This document shows, one piece after another, positions 1 through 7,206 of a stretch of DNA of 11,525 bases. The stretch spans positions 1 to 11,525 of the forward strand of contig JAFLJU010000088.1 of assembly GCA_022712835.1 (NCBI GenBank), in the 5' to 3' direction. A model generated the notes under the pieces. The model searched no databases. It was not told where the DNA came from and saw nothing but the letters and a program-made list of their open reading frames with translations. A program made the translations under genes and the position numbers. This stretch comes from Desulfobacteraceae bacterium (GTDB lineage Bacteria; Desulfobacterota; Desulfobacteria; Desulfobacterales; Desulfobacteraceae). Within the stretch, counting starts at the first letter, position 1. The number at the start of each line of letters is the position of its first letter.

Positions 1-126
1 GACACTGGCACCCAATTCCAATAAAATTTTCTCAAGCACTTTGGAAATCTTGGCTTCGTGGTATGATTCTGAATCAATCTGAGCAAGCATTTTGAAACAA
101 TCACCCAGTCTTTGCGTATTAATCAT
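1..126 (-). CDS. M20 / peptidase T-like metallopeptidase, N-terminal fragment
   Basis: Only the first 42 codons are present; the gene runs off the left edge of the window. The translation begins MINTQRLGDCFKMLAQID and continues with a Glu-rich helix ending in LELGASV. This matches the N-terminal layout of peptidase T-like M20 enzymes: an initial helix, a 'IDS-S-E' turn, then a helix ending in LG-x-V. The zinc ligands and catalytic residues would lie outside the window, so the call rests on the N-terminus alone. The ATG at 126 is preceded by AAGGAAA with AGGA 7 nt from the start, a good ribosome binding site. The upstream gene on the same strand is the CtlX-type hydrolase, 421 bp away, so the two are probably transcribed separately. 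Family members usually hydrolyse di- or tripeptides in the cytoplasm; the substrate here is not inferable. Confidence 0.6.
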   Translation of the reverse strand, partial: MINTQRLGDCFKMLAQIDSESYHEAKISKVLEKILLELGASV

Positions 127-547
127 TATGATTTCCTTATTTTTTACCCGTATTTTTGTATTGACAACCATAGTTTTTAAATCAAAGGGTATTTATACTA
201 AACTTCCCGGCTTAATTCCATACCTAATTTTGAAGTGATCAGACAATGAAAACGTGTCACAAAACAAGAAAATCACAATGCATTTTTAAGGGATTGGATA
301 AACATGGTATCTATTATACGGATCGGTTTCCGGTCCAATTTTGCGTCAACGAGATTAAGGATTTATTTTGCAGTGCCGCTGTCATATGGCATATCATAAT
401 ATTCGAAAATAGAGCGGCATAGATCTTATTCGTCGTCAAAAAACCCAGGTTACATTAAACTCTTCAGTTCGGCCAATGCATAAGCCACTTTCTATAATTG
501 AGTTCTAAGATGTTCATGGCCACACTATTTCTAAACCGCTGAACCGC
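127..547. other. 421-bp intergenic region without a convincing gene
   Basis: AT-rich spacer between the two minus-strand genes. It holds the peptidase leader and candidate promoter. It also has one compact hairpin at 320-336 (7-bp stem including one G-U pair, 3-nt loop) with no U-run behind it on either strand. A wider inverted repeat, GCCGCT with AGCGGC, lies at about 373-418. A 58-codon open frame at 246-422 (+) has a poor ribosome site and no recognised similarity. No RNA gene or mobile element was recognised. Confidence 0.5.
192..220 (-). promoter_or_regulatory. candidate sigma70 promoter for the peptidase gene
   Basis: On the minus strand TGGAAT (-35) is followed after 17 bp by TATAAA (-10), giving a leader of about 60 nt before the ATG at 126. 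The -10 is good, the -35 matches consensus at three of six positions. This is a pattern match only. Confidence 0.28.
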
Positions 548-1492
548 CTATTTTTTTTCTGAAAAAATTTCCGCCATCATGCACCGGGCACTGCCACCCC
601 CAACCGATTCAATGGTGGTAAGATCCATGGGTAAAATTTTTCCATGGGTTTGAAGCCTATGAATCTGATCCGGATCAAACCCTTGATGGGCACTCTTGGA
701 CATGACAATCAAAGGGGTTCCGCCGGCGGAATTCACCTGGAGGATATTGCCGCAAAAACTGTTTTCCATTTGATCCATGGAAATTTCAATCAGATCAAAG
801 GATGCTTCAAGGTTTCCTTTCACCTGCTCCCGTTCCTTTTTGTCAGGGATGCAGTCCAGACAGACCACGGCAAAGGCATCACCAATGCTCATCATCACGT
901 TGGTATGATAAATAGGGGTTCCCCTGGAGCTTTTGGTATTAAACATGATCCCCTGCTTGTAAAACCGCAACCGGATGAAATTGTCGAACTGTGTTTCATC
1001 ACATCGGTTGGATCGGGCGGCATATACCACCTCTTCTCTGTGATCAATAATCATGGAACCCGTCCCTTCCAGGAAATGATCGGCCTCGCCAAGCTGCCCC
1101 ACATTGAGCACATTTCTAATCTTGTACCCGTTGGCCCGCAATAATTTTTCAACATCCTGGGGACGTCGCTCGTGCCGCCGGTTCATGGCGGCCATGGGAT
1201 AGGTGATCAGGGTACCGTCGTGTTCCGTTGAAAACCAATTGTTGGGGAAAATGGCATCCGGGGTTTTTCCGTAAGACAATTCCGATTTTTCCAAAATCAG
1301 AACAGTGACCCCTTCTGACCGAAGCTTGTCCACCATGGCCTGGAACTCAAAATTGGCCTTTTTATTTATTTCTTCCTCTGAAATCTTCAGGCGTTGCTGG
1401 AACTCGTTGTCCAGGCCGGTCTCTTCATTAAATCCAAAATCATAAGGCCGAACCATCAAAAGGGTATCCGTCGTTCTGGAGACATCTAACAT
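548..1492 (-). CDS. ctlX: CtlX-type guanidino-group hydrolase (citrulline utilisation / arginine deiminase-related)
   Basis: Complete 314-residue protein of the guanidino-group modifying superfamily (pentein fold, as in arginine deiminase and amidinotransferases), with the usual length of the CtlX subfamily. Seen in the sequence, numbering from the ATG at 1492: PDAIFPNNW with Asp79, FLEGTGSM with Glu142, YHTNVMMSIG with His196, FCGN near 247-249, and the C-terminal GGGSARCMMAE with the nucleophile candidate Cys304. Asp, His and Cys are in the family order. CtlX is linked by others to citrulline breakdown; the exact substrate here is inferred from the family. No ornithine transcarbamylase, carbamate kinase or antiporter gene lies nearby, so this is not a classical arcABC operon. 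Start choice: an in-frame GTG lies two codons upstream at 1498, but it overlaps GAGG, which sits 5 nt before the ATG at 1492, so the ATG is preferred. There is no signal peptide; the protein should be cytoplasmic. Confidence 0.85.
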   Translation of the reverse strand: MLDVSRTTDTLLMVRPYDFGFNEETGLDNEFQQRLKISEEEINKKANFEFQAMVDKLRSEGVTVLILEKSELSYGKTPDAIFPNNWFSTEHDGTLITYPMAAMNRRHERRPQDVEKLLRANGYKIRNVLNVGQLGEADHFLEGTGSMIIDHREEVVYAARSNRCDETQFDNFIRLRFYKQGIMFNTKSSRGTPIYHTNVMMSIGDAFAVVCLDCIPDKKEREQVKGNLEASFDLIEISMDQMENSFCGNILQVNSAGGTPLIVMSKSAHQGFDPDQIHRLQTHGKILPMDLTTIESVGGGSARCMMAEIFSEKK

Positions 1493-1497
1493 AAACA

Positions 1498-1501
1498 CCT
1501 C
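1498..1501 (-). promoter_or_regulatory. ctlX: Shine-Dalgarno GAGG that decides the ctlX start
   Basis: Minus-strand GAGG followed by 5 nt and then ATG (1492). The competing GTG at 1498 would begin inside this motif and has no ribosome site of its own at a sensible distance. Confidence 0.55.
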
Positions 1502-1512
1502 ATATTTTTTTT

Positions 1513-1541
1513 ACTTTACCGATACTCAATAAAATTTCCAA
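1513..1541 (-). promoter_or_regulatory. candidate sigma70 promoter for ctlX
   Basis: Minus strand: TTGGAA, 17-bp spacer, TAAAGT, about 20 nt upstream of the start codon. Hexamer quality is moderate, so this is a tentative call. Confidence 0.33.
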
Positions 1542-1658
1542 CTGAATTGCCCGATTACCATCTTTCGTCCTTTTAAGTCAAGACGTTCTGCCGAACATTC
1601 TGGGGCATCAATACGAGGATGTCAATCTTCGCCTTTTGTAGGACTTAAATTTTGACGA

Positions 1659-1687
1659 TTGACAATCTGACGATAGAACCATAGAAT
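1659..1687 (+). promoter_or_regulatory. sigma70-type promoter for the Cys4 response regulator
   Basis: TTGACA at 1659-1664 (perfect -35), 17-bp spacer, TAGAAT at 1682-1687 (5/6 -10). This predicts a start near 1694 and a leader of about 27 nt. The -35 overlaps one arm of a 7-bp inverted repeat (GTCAATC 1621-1627 / GATTGAC 1657-1663), and an 8-bp one lies just upstream (TTTAAGTC 1572-1579 / GACTTAAA 1642-1649). Either could serve as an operator. Confidence 0.65.
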
Positions 1688-1720
1688 ACCCGAAACCCCA
1701 TATTATTTACGGAGTAAAAA

Positions 1721-2335
1721 ATGACAGGAATTCAGCAAGAGAACCCCTGTGTCATCATTGTGGACGATGTCCCAGAAAATCTGCGCATCCTGGTCGAATT
1801 ATTAAGAACCGATTATCGGGTGATTCCGGTAAAAGACGGAGAGGCAGCACTCAAAAAAATATCCAAGGCACCGTTTCCCGACCTTGTATTACTGGACATC
1901 GTCATGCCGGGTATGGATGGATATGAAATATGCAGACAGTTGAAGAAAAACCCAAAAACCCGACATATCCCTGTCATTTTTATCACTGCCATATCTGAAG
2001 TAATGGATGAAGCCAAGGCATTCGAAATCGGTGCGGTTGATTATATCACCAAACCATTTAATCCCCTCACTGTCAAGGCCAGGGTCCGCACACATATTGA
2101 ACTAAGTAATACCATGAAAGAGCTGCAACATGCATTGGAAAAGATCAAGGCATTGAATGGACTGATTCCCATCTGTTCATCGTGTAAAAAGATAAGAGAC
2201 GATAAAGGGTATTGGAACTTGCTGGAAGCCTATATTGAAAAATATTCCGATGCCATCTTCACCCACGGCATCTGCCCTGAATGCACGGAAAAACTTTACA
2301 GCCAAGCAGATTGGTACATTAAAAGAAAAAAATGA
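1721..2335 (+). CDS. Response regulator: CheY-like receiver with C-terminal paired-CxxC (Cys4) module
   Basis: 204 residues. Residues 10-130 form a receiver domain: acidic pair Asp15/Asp16, phospho-acceptor Asp59 in LVLLDIVMPGMDG, Thr89, and Lys111 in the ITKPF motif. All key phosphorylation residues are present. A helical linker (about 125-146) leads to a tail beginning LIPICSSCKKIRDDKGYW and ending HGICPECTEKLY. The tail has two CxxC pairs, Cys152/155 and Cys185/188, spaced like a four-cysteine metal site. This tail recurs at the C-termini of sensory proteins of Desulfobacterota; its function is not established as far as I know. There is no DNA-binding, GGDEF, EAL or HD-GYP output, so it probably acts by protein contact or redox/metal state. 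GGAG at 1711-1714 supports the ATG. It converges on the receiver-GGDDF gene with a 63-bp gap, and the two receivers are close paralogues. Confidence 0.88.
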   Translation: MTGIQQENPCVIIVDDVPENLRILVELLRTDYRVIPVKDGEAALKKISKAPFPDLVLLDIVMPGMDGYEICRQLKKNPKTRHIPVIFITAISEVMDEAKAFEIGAVDYITKPFNPLTVKARVRTHIELSNTMKELQHALEKIKALNGLIPICSSCKKIRDDKGYWNLLEAYIEKYSDAIFTHGICPECTEKLYSQADWYIKRKK

Positions 2336-2398
2336 CGGATAACGTTCTTGAGGTGCACGGTGAAACTTACGTTGCAAACTTTTTGTTTCAGTCCTCGC

Positions 2399-3382
2399 TT
2401 AACCCTCATTTCTCCTGCGATTCATAAAAAACACACTACCGGGGATCTCTTTTGCTTTTTTCTTTACCTCGGAACAGGCATCGTTGATTTTAAGGTAGTG
2501 ATCATATTTTCCCGTGGACAAATCAACGCCACCCATGCTGATACTGATCAAAGGGAATTGTTGCAGTTTCCCCTCCCGATTCTCGGAAACAATGAACCCG
2601 GCTTCAATATCTGAACTTTTGTAAAAATCACGGATCTGTTGGTCAAAGCGCTGGATAATGCGCTTTGCAACCGAATAACTAAGATCAGCTGAAACCATTA
2701 GAACAAAATCATCGCCACCGATATGGCCGATAAAGGCATCGCCTGATGTGTCAATGGACAAAACAGCCTCTTTAAGAATCGCTGAGGTCGTTAGCAGAAC
2801 CTCGTCCCCCCGGGCAAACCCGTAAATGTCATTATAAACCTTGAAATTATCAAGGTCCGTATAGATAAGTACCTGGGAAGACTTGTTTTTAAACGCCCGG
2901 GTAATGGCTTTTCGGATACTGTTATTGCCGGGCAGGCCGGTGATGGGATTGGCATCAAGGGCAATTTTATAAAGCCGTTGCAATTCAAGCATTGCCCGCC
3001 GCATATTGACATGGGTCTTCACCCTGGCCTTGACAATAGCCGTATTAAAGGGTTTGGTGATATAATCCATGGCACCGAGCTCAAAGGCCCTGGCATTATC
3101 CCGGGTCTCGGAAACAGATGTGATAAAAATCACCGGGATATCTCGGGTTTTTGGATTTTCCTTTAACCGTCTACAGACCTCGTAGCCGTCCATAAGCGGC
3201 ATCAAAAGATCCAGCAGTACCAGATCGGGCAGAGGAGAGCTCAACACTTTTTCAAGGGCAAATTCACCGCTTGTGGCAGGAATAGTGGCATAGTCCTGTT
3301 TGAGGATTTCCATGAGCATCCGGATATTTTCCGGTACATCGTCAACGATCAGAATTTTGGGCTTTTTCTCTTGTTCAGCCAT
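2399..3382 (-). CDS. Response regulator: receiver plus degenerate GGDEF (GGDDF) domain
   Basis: Receiver followed by a diguanylate cyclase-type domain, 327 residues from the ATG at 3382. Numbering below is from the alternative ATG at 3391, so subtract 3 for the shorter form. Receiver (13-130): Asp17/Asp18, phospho-acceptor Asp61, Thr91, Lys113. GGDEF domain (about 150-325): it starts at [12 protein letters not shown], has the substrate/metal loop [11 protein letters not shown] at 178-188, and has GGDDF at 225-229 instead of GG(D/E)EF. The RxxD inhibitory site is absent: Ser and Ala occupy its Arg and Asp positions. It may therefore be a weak cyclase or a nucleotide-binding effector. The gene overlaps the end of the kinase gene by 8 nt (ATGGCTGA), which implies translational coupling and makes the kinase its likely partner. 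Start choice: GGGGA lies about 8 nt before the ATG at 3382 but abuts the one at 3391. Confidence 0.87.
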   Translation of the reverse strand: MAEQEKKPKILIVDDVPENIRMLMEILKQDYATIPATSGEFALEKVLSSPLPDLVLLDLLMPLMDGYEVCRRLKENPKTRDIPVIFITSVSETRDNARAFELGAMDYITKPFNTAIVKARVKTHVNMRRAMLELQRLYKIALDANPITGLPGNNSIRKAITRAFKNKSSQVLIYTDLDNFKVYNDIYGFARGDEVLLTTSAILKEAVLSIDTSGDAFIGHIGGDDFVLMVSADLSYSVAKRIIQRFDQQIRDFYKSSDIEAGFIVSENREGKLQQFPLISISMGGVDLSTGKYDHYLKINDACSEVKKKAKEIPGSVFFMNRRRNEG

Positions 3383-6359
3383 TCTTTTCATCCCCAGGTA
3401 AGTTTAATCCAGCCTCTATCCTGCCAAGGCAGGCAAGTGCCGATGCTTCATCAAATTCATCCAGATGGTCGACCAATTCCTGGAATAGAGTAGATAGTCT
3501 TGAATGATGCAACAGGCCTTGTAATAAAATGATCCGGTCCATGGCAGCCCCGTAGTCAGAAAGAACCAGGGACTTAATTTCGGTGAGTATAGGGGCCACT
3601 TTTTCAACATCAACCGGTCTATCGTCTGAAACCTCGATTGTGTGCTTCTGATTTTCTGCCAAATCAAGAGGGGCGATTGTTTCCATGGTGGTCTTAAGTA
3701 CTTTGACAAACACAACCCGTTGTCTTTCAATTCGAACCGGATCTTTTTCTTTAATTGCCGACTCCAGATCACTATCTGCTGACTGCAAATCAAGGGCCCC
3801 AAGATTACCGGCCATTCCTCTGATGGCATGGGCCATTCTATCCGCCGCATCAAACTTGCCAGTCTGAAGCGATCGACTGATTTTTTGGTCCATATGGCGA
3901 TATTTCCTGTACAATTTCAACAACAGCGCAAGGAAAAGAGTTTGGTTTCCCGCAACTCGGCTCAAACCCGCCGGGAGATCGAAGCCCGGCAGGATTTCAG
4001 GAAAATTATTAACAATGGCGGCAGGTATTTTTTTAATCGGCTTTGGAACTGGTTCTTTTGCCCCACCCGGTTCAATCCATTCAAGCAGAGTCTTGAAAAG
4101 CTGTTCAGGAATAACCGGCTTGGAAACATGGTCGTTCATTCCCGAATCCAGGCATTTTTGTCGCTCATCGGATAGGGCATGGGCGGTCATAGCGATAATC
4201 GGCATAGCAGACTGGGGACGGGCAAATGCGGTTCTCCCGGATGGCGGCGTTATTTTTTCCCAATCCCGGATTGCCTTGGTGGCTTGATGACCATCCATTT
4301 CAGGCATCTCAACATCCATGAGCACCCCGTCAAATTTACAACCTGAAAATCCAAGCCCCTCATCCCCAGAGGTCACAGCAGACACGGCCTCTCGTCCATT
4401 GCTGATCACCGTTACCAGCAAGCCTGCAGATTCAAGTAATTCAACGGCCACCTGTTGATTAATCTCGTTATCTTCCGCCAGAAGTATCCTGGCCCCGCCA
4501 AGGGTTTCCAAGGCTGTGGTTTCCAAACGCCTTTGCACCATGGGAATGGAAGTGACCGAATCATTTTTGCCGAAAAGGTTCATAATTGAATCAAACAACA
4601 ACGACCGATTGACCGGTTTGATCAGAAAACCGGCCAGTCCGACCGCTTTTGCCTGATTCATGACATCTTCCCTGCCATAAGCGGTTATCATAAGAATGGC
4701 AGGTATTTTAGGCAGCTTGGTATTCGCATTAATCCGTCTGGCTGTTTCGATGCCATCCATGCCCTCCATTAACCAATCCATAAGGACCAACTGATAGGGC
4801 AAATCAGAAGCGGATTTTTCCAACTCAACAAGGGCCGCTTCACCCGATGATACTACAAAAACATCAAAAGAAAATTCGTTCATGAGATCTGCCAGGATTT
4901 CCCGGGACTGGGCATTGTCATCCACAATCAGAACGCGCATACCATGAAGATCGCTGGGGCTTTGCTTTGGCACTGATTTTACGCCGGTTTGTAACCCAAA
5001 GTTAGCCGTAAATGTAAACGTGCTTCCCTTACCATGGACACTCTCCACAGAGATATCACCTCCCATCAGAGTGACCAGTCGTCTGCTAATGGTGAGTCCC
5101 AAACCCGTTCCGCCATATTTTCTGGTGGTGGACCCATCGGCCTGTTTAAATGCTTGAAACAAGTTATCAACCTGTTCACCGGTCATACCAATACCACTAT
5201 CAGAAACAGAAAACTTCCATATAGCGCTGTCCGTTCCAACAGAGTTGTCCACACGGTCAATCGCTATCATTACCTGACCTGCATGGGTAAACTTAACACT
5301 ATTACCGGCCAGGTTAATAAGGATCTGGCCCAGCCGCAGGGGGTCACCAATCAGCGCATGGGGTACATCCCTTCCAACATTGAACAATAATTCAAGACCT
5401 TTTTCTTCCGCTTTGATGCTGATCAAGTTGACAACGTTGTCCAAAACACTTTGAAGTTCAAAGTCAATGGATTCCATCGTAAGCTTGTTGGCCTCAATTT
5501 TGGAAAAATCAAGGATATCACTGATAATGCCCAGAAGAGAGAGACCGGAAACTTCAATTTTTCGCAAATAATCATGCTGTTTAGGGGTTAGTTCGGTTTT
5601 CAGGGTCAGATGGGCAAGGCCGATGACCGCATTCATGGGAGTCCTGATTTCATGACTCATATTGGCCAGAAATTCGCTTTTGGATCGGGATGCCTCTTCG
5701 GCTATGATGCGTGCCCTCTCTGCTTTAGCTTTTTGTTTTTGTTCGGTAATATCAACCAGAAAACCCTCATAATAAAGCAGATGCCCCTGGGGATCACACA
5801 CACAGCCTCCCGACATAAGTCCCCAGAACGAACTGCCATCCTTTCGCTTGAATTTTCTTTCAAGGCCTGCAACCCGCTTCTCTTTTTGAACCCGGGTAAT
5901 AAAATCGCCATGATCTTCTGGATTGACATAATATTTATCGACAACATTATCCACATTGGATATCAGTGCCCCAGGAGAGGTATAGCCCAGCATTTTTGCC
6001 ATGGCCGGATTGGCACTGATGATCACACCGGAAGGGGAGAGCTGAAAAATGCCTTCAACAGCATTGTCAAAAATCTTCCGATATTTTTCTGCTGATTCAA
6101 TTAAGGATTTGGTCAATCGGCTTGAGTTGCCAATTACTTCATTAAAGCTTTGTTCAAGGAACTTTAATTCACTTCCTTCCCCGGCTTGGACTTTAATCTT
6201 GACGCCGTCAAGATTCTTTAAATCCAATTGCATAACATCCCGGGCCAGCTTACGAAGCGGTTGACTCAGGCGACCTTGGGCTGCCCATAGAAACAGGAAC
6301 CACAATGAAATTGTTTTCACAACAGCACTGATGATGATCCGAACAAACCCGGCCTGCAC
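3375..6359 (-). CDS. Hybrid sensor histidine kinase, main part (TM2-HAMP-PAS-HisKA-HATPase-REC-REC-HPt); 5' end in another frame
   Basis: 994 residues from a GTG at 6359. Order: membrane segment 4-27, HAMP-like linker 30-85, PAS 92-208 (ends in VDITEQ), HisKA with SHEIRTPMN and phospho-His236, HATPase with N-box Asn353, DSGIGM 387-392 and the G2 loop GGTGLGL. Next is receiver 1 (Asp480/481, Asp528, Lys581), receiver 2 (Asp630, Asp682, Lys747) and HPt at about 790-895 with His844 in [15 protein letters not shown] helical tail follows (915-990). This is a BarA/EvgS-type phosphorelay kinase with all phosphorylation residues intact. The GTG is an artefactual start: it falls at the edge of the second membrane segment and lacks a good ribosome site. 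The true N-terminus is the ORF at 6317-6862, one base out of frame. Joined, the protein would be about 1,160 residues. The stop overlaps the receiver-GGDDF gene, its likely phosphotransfer target. Confidence 0.9.
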   Translation of the reverse strand: MQAGFVRIIISAVVKTISLWFLFLWAAQGRLSQPLRKLARDVMQLDLKNLDGVKIKVQAGEGSELKFLEQSFNEVIGNSSRLTKSLIESAEKYRKIFDNAVEGIFQLSPSGVIISANPAMAKMLGYTSPGALISNVDNVVDKYYVNPEDHGDFITRVQKEKRVAGLERKFKRKDGSSFWGLMSGGCVCDPQGHLLYYEGFLVDITEQKQKAKAERARIIAEEASRSKSEFLANMSHEIRTPMNAVIGLAHLTLKTELTPKQHDYLRKIEVSGLSLLGIISDILDFSKIEANKLTMESIDFELQSVLDNVVNLISIKAEEKGLELLFNVGRDVPHALIGDPLRLGQILINLAGNSVKFTHAGQVMIAIDRVDNSVGTDSAIWKFSVSDSGIGMTGEQVDNLFQAFKQADGSTTRKYGGTGLGLTISRRLVTLMGGDISVESVHGKGSTFTFTANFGLQTGVKSVPKQSPSDLHGMRVLIVDDNAQSREILADLMNEFSFDVFVVSSGEAALVELEKSASDLPYQLVLMDWLMEGMDGIETARRINANTKLPKIPAILMITAYGREDVMNQAKAVGLAGFLIKPVNRSLLFDSIMNLFGKNDSVTSIPMVQRRLETTALETLGGARILLAEDNEINQQVAVELLESAGLLVTVISNGREAVSAVTSGDEGLGFSGCKFDGVLMDVEMPEMDGHQATKAIRDWEKITPPSGRTAFARPQSAMPIIAMTAHALSDERQKCLDSGMNDHVSKPVIPEQLFKTLLEWIEPGGAKEPVPKPIKKIPAAIVNNFPEILPGFDLPAGLSRVAGNQTLFLALLLKLYRKYRHMDQKISRSLQTGKFDAADRMAHAIRGMAGNLGALDLQSADSDLESAIKEKDPVRIERQRVVFVKVLKTTMETIAPLDLAENQKHTIEVSDDRPVDVEKVAPILTEIKSLVLSDYGAAMDRIILLQGLLHHSRLSTLFQELVDHLDEFDEASALACLGRIEAGLNLPGDEKNG

Positions 6360-6862
6360 AGGGAAAAAATAACCCCTTCACTTGAATACAGGGTCCCTTT
6401 GGCGATTTTTACCTGGCTGTTGGGTTGATAAATGGGAAATGTATGCTCAATCAGGCTACCACCTGCTGAGACAGAGGAATGGCCATGCTCGTGTTCATCT
6501 GATATCGTCTGCCGGGTAGCGTTGGCATCGAGAATGGCGCCGATGGAAATGGGTGTTACCGGTATTTTAGGATTGGTCGACTCTATCTTAATACCCACAA
6601 GAACAGGAACATTATACATGCCGTGAACAATCGAGTCGAGCTGATCGTTATTCATATCAAACAAGGAGGTGGACAAGCCATCTTCAAATGCCTTTTGCAG
6701 CAAGGAAAGTTCTCTTACCACCATTTCTTTTGCCGTCAGATATTCCATGAACATATGCCCAAGGGTTATGGAAATGGAAATAAAAAAGTAAATGGCAAAA
6801 ACGACTTTTAAAAGTTGATAGGCAACCGAATTCCTGAATGTGGCATCCTTAGATTTTTTCAT
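6317..6862 (-). CDS. N-terminal piece of the hybrid kinase: TM1 and periplasmic sensor domain, frameshifted
   Basis: 181-codon frame. Residues 1-166 are the missing front of the kinase: a basic N-terminus ([11 protein letters not shown]), a membrane segment at about 17-37 ([19 protein letters not shown]), and a periplasmic domain with the pattern [17 protein letters not shown]. That pattern is typical of the small CHASE8-like sensor regions found before HAMP linkers. The loop carries an HxHxH motif (His124, 126, 128), a possible metal ligand set. From about residue 167 the frame departs from the expected protein and ends 15 codons later. Restoring one base to the six-T run makes it read [10 protein letters not shown] and continue straight into the second membrane segment of the kinase. 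The start overlaps the preceding 53-codon ORF by one base (TAATG), so translation is probably coupled. A pseudogene, a sequencing error or a recoding site are all possible. Confidence 0.82.
   Translation of the reverse strand: MKKSKDATFRNSVAYQLLKVVFAIYFFISISITLGHMFMEYLTAKEMVVRELSLLQKAFEDGLSTSLFDMNNDQLDSIVHGMYNVPVLVGIKIESTNPKIPVTPISIGAILDANATRQTISDEHEHGHSSVSAGGSLIEHTFPIYQPNSQVKIAKGTLYSSEGVIFSLCRPGLFGSSSVLL
6364..6369 (-). other. Homopolymer run at the kinase frameshift
   Basis: Six A on the plus strand (six T in the coding strand). The upstream frame reads GTT ATT TTT TCC; the downstream frame reads TTT TTC CCT GTG. A seventh T would join the two halves of the kinase without any stop. The shift needed on the existing mRNA is -1. 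The downstream frame is open only from 6377 and the upstream frame closes at 6317, so the junction must fall inside this 61-base interval. Confidence 0.75.
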
Positions 6863-7023
6863 TACTCTTGTTTACGCTCCTGCAAGTTGACCCCCTGGCT
6901 GGCATTGTCCCATAAAATTTTCAAACCGTTACGATTTCGTTTCTCAACAATTGTCGGATACACATGACGATATTTTGCAAAATATTCAGGGTCATCCAAA
7001 TGCCTTTTCAAGGGTCTGGACAT
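6862..7023 (-). CDS. Small unknown protein (53 aa) leading the kinase operon
   Basis: A short minus-strand frame starting MSRPLKRHLDDPEYF and ending NLQERKQE, with its TAA stop sharing one base with the ATG of the kinase (TAATG). It is basic and hydrophilic, with no signal peptide, membrane segment or cysteine. I do not recognise the family. The sequence has the look of the C-terminal end of a larger protein, and kinases of this kind often follow a substrate-binding protein gene, but an in-frame TAG two codons before the ATG rules out a longer intact ORF. The ribosome site is weak (AGAG). The tight junction with the kinase and the promoters just upstream are the main reasons to believe it is translated, at least as a leader that couples into the kinase. 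Confidence 0.45.
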   Translation of the reverse strand: MSRPLKRHLDDPEYFAKYRHVYPTIVEKRNRNGLKILWDNASQGVNLQERKQE

Positions 7024-7048
7024 TCTCTATTTATCGATGAGTTTATTT

Positions 7049-7106
7049 TTTATAGAACCATGTTTTATTTCGCACAATCATTATATGGAAATATCCCGGT
7101 TGTCAA
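7049..7106 (-). promoter_or_regulatory. promoter region of the kinase operon (two overlapping candidates)
   Basis: Minus strand. Candidate 1: TTGACA (7101-7106), 15-bp spacer, TATAAT (7080-7085); both hexamers are perfect but the spacer is short. Candidate 2: TTGTGC (7072-7077), 17-bp spacer, TATAAA (7049-7054), with a start near 7042. Both point at the 53-codon ORF at 7023. The region is divergent from the riboswitch promoter at 7164. Confidence 0.5.
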
Positions 7107-7163
7107 CATTGATGAATCCGTAAAATTATAATAATAAAATTCAACCCAAAGGGGAAATCAATA

Positions 7164-7192
7164 TTGAAAGGAAACAAACCCTGTGCTATAAA
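7164..7192 (+). promoter_or_regulatory. sigma70-type promoter of the riboswitch operon
   Basis: TTGAAA at 7164-7169, 17-bp spacer, TATAAA at 7187-7192. Transcription would begin near 7199, immediately before the aptamer, as expected for a riboswitch leader. Confidence 0.65.
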
Positions 7193-7206
7193 AAAGCGAA
7201 ATTGAA

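Noticed and set aside
139..167. TTGTCA with an AAAAAT box as the peptidase promoter
   Set aside because: The -10 is poor and transcription would start on top of the ribosome binding site.
320..336. Compact hairpin (7-bp stem, 3-nt loop) as a ctlX terminator
   Set aside because: It lies over 200 nt past the ctlX stop and has no U-run on the minus strand; on the plus strand only AATTTT follows and there is no gene to terminate.
246..422. 58-codon plus-strand ORF beginning MKTCHKTRKSQC
   Set aside because: Weak ribosome site, no recognised family, unusual composition rich in Cys and Ile, and it lies in an AT-rich spacer opposite in direction to both neighbours. Most likely a chance frame.
644..1144. 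166-codon plus-strand ORF antisense to ctlX
   Set aside because: The minus-strand frame contains the conserved catalytic motifs of a known family; the plus-strand frame shows none and is its shadow. The long frames antisense to the permease (7564-9018) are shadows for the same reason.
2361..2390. TGAAAC / GTTTCA inverted repeat between the convergent regulators as a bidirectional terminator
   Set aside because: AT-rich 6-bp stem with an 18-nt loop and no clean U-run beyond the stem.
6317..6862. Treating the 181-codon ORF as an independent membrane protein
   Set aside because: Its last 15 codons have no structure, while a one-base change joins it smoothly to the second membrane segment and HAMP linker of the kinase.
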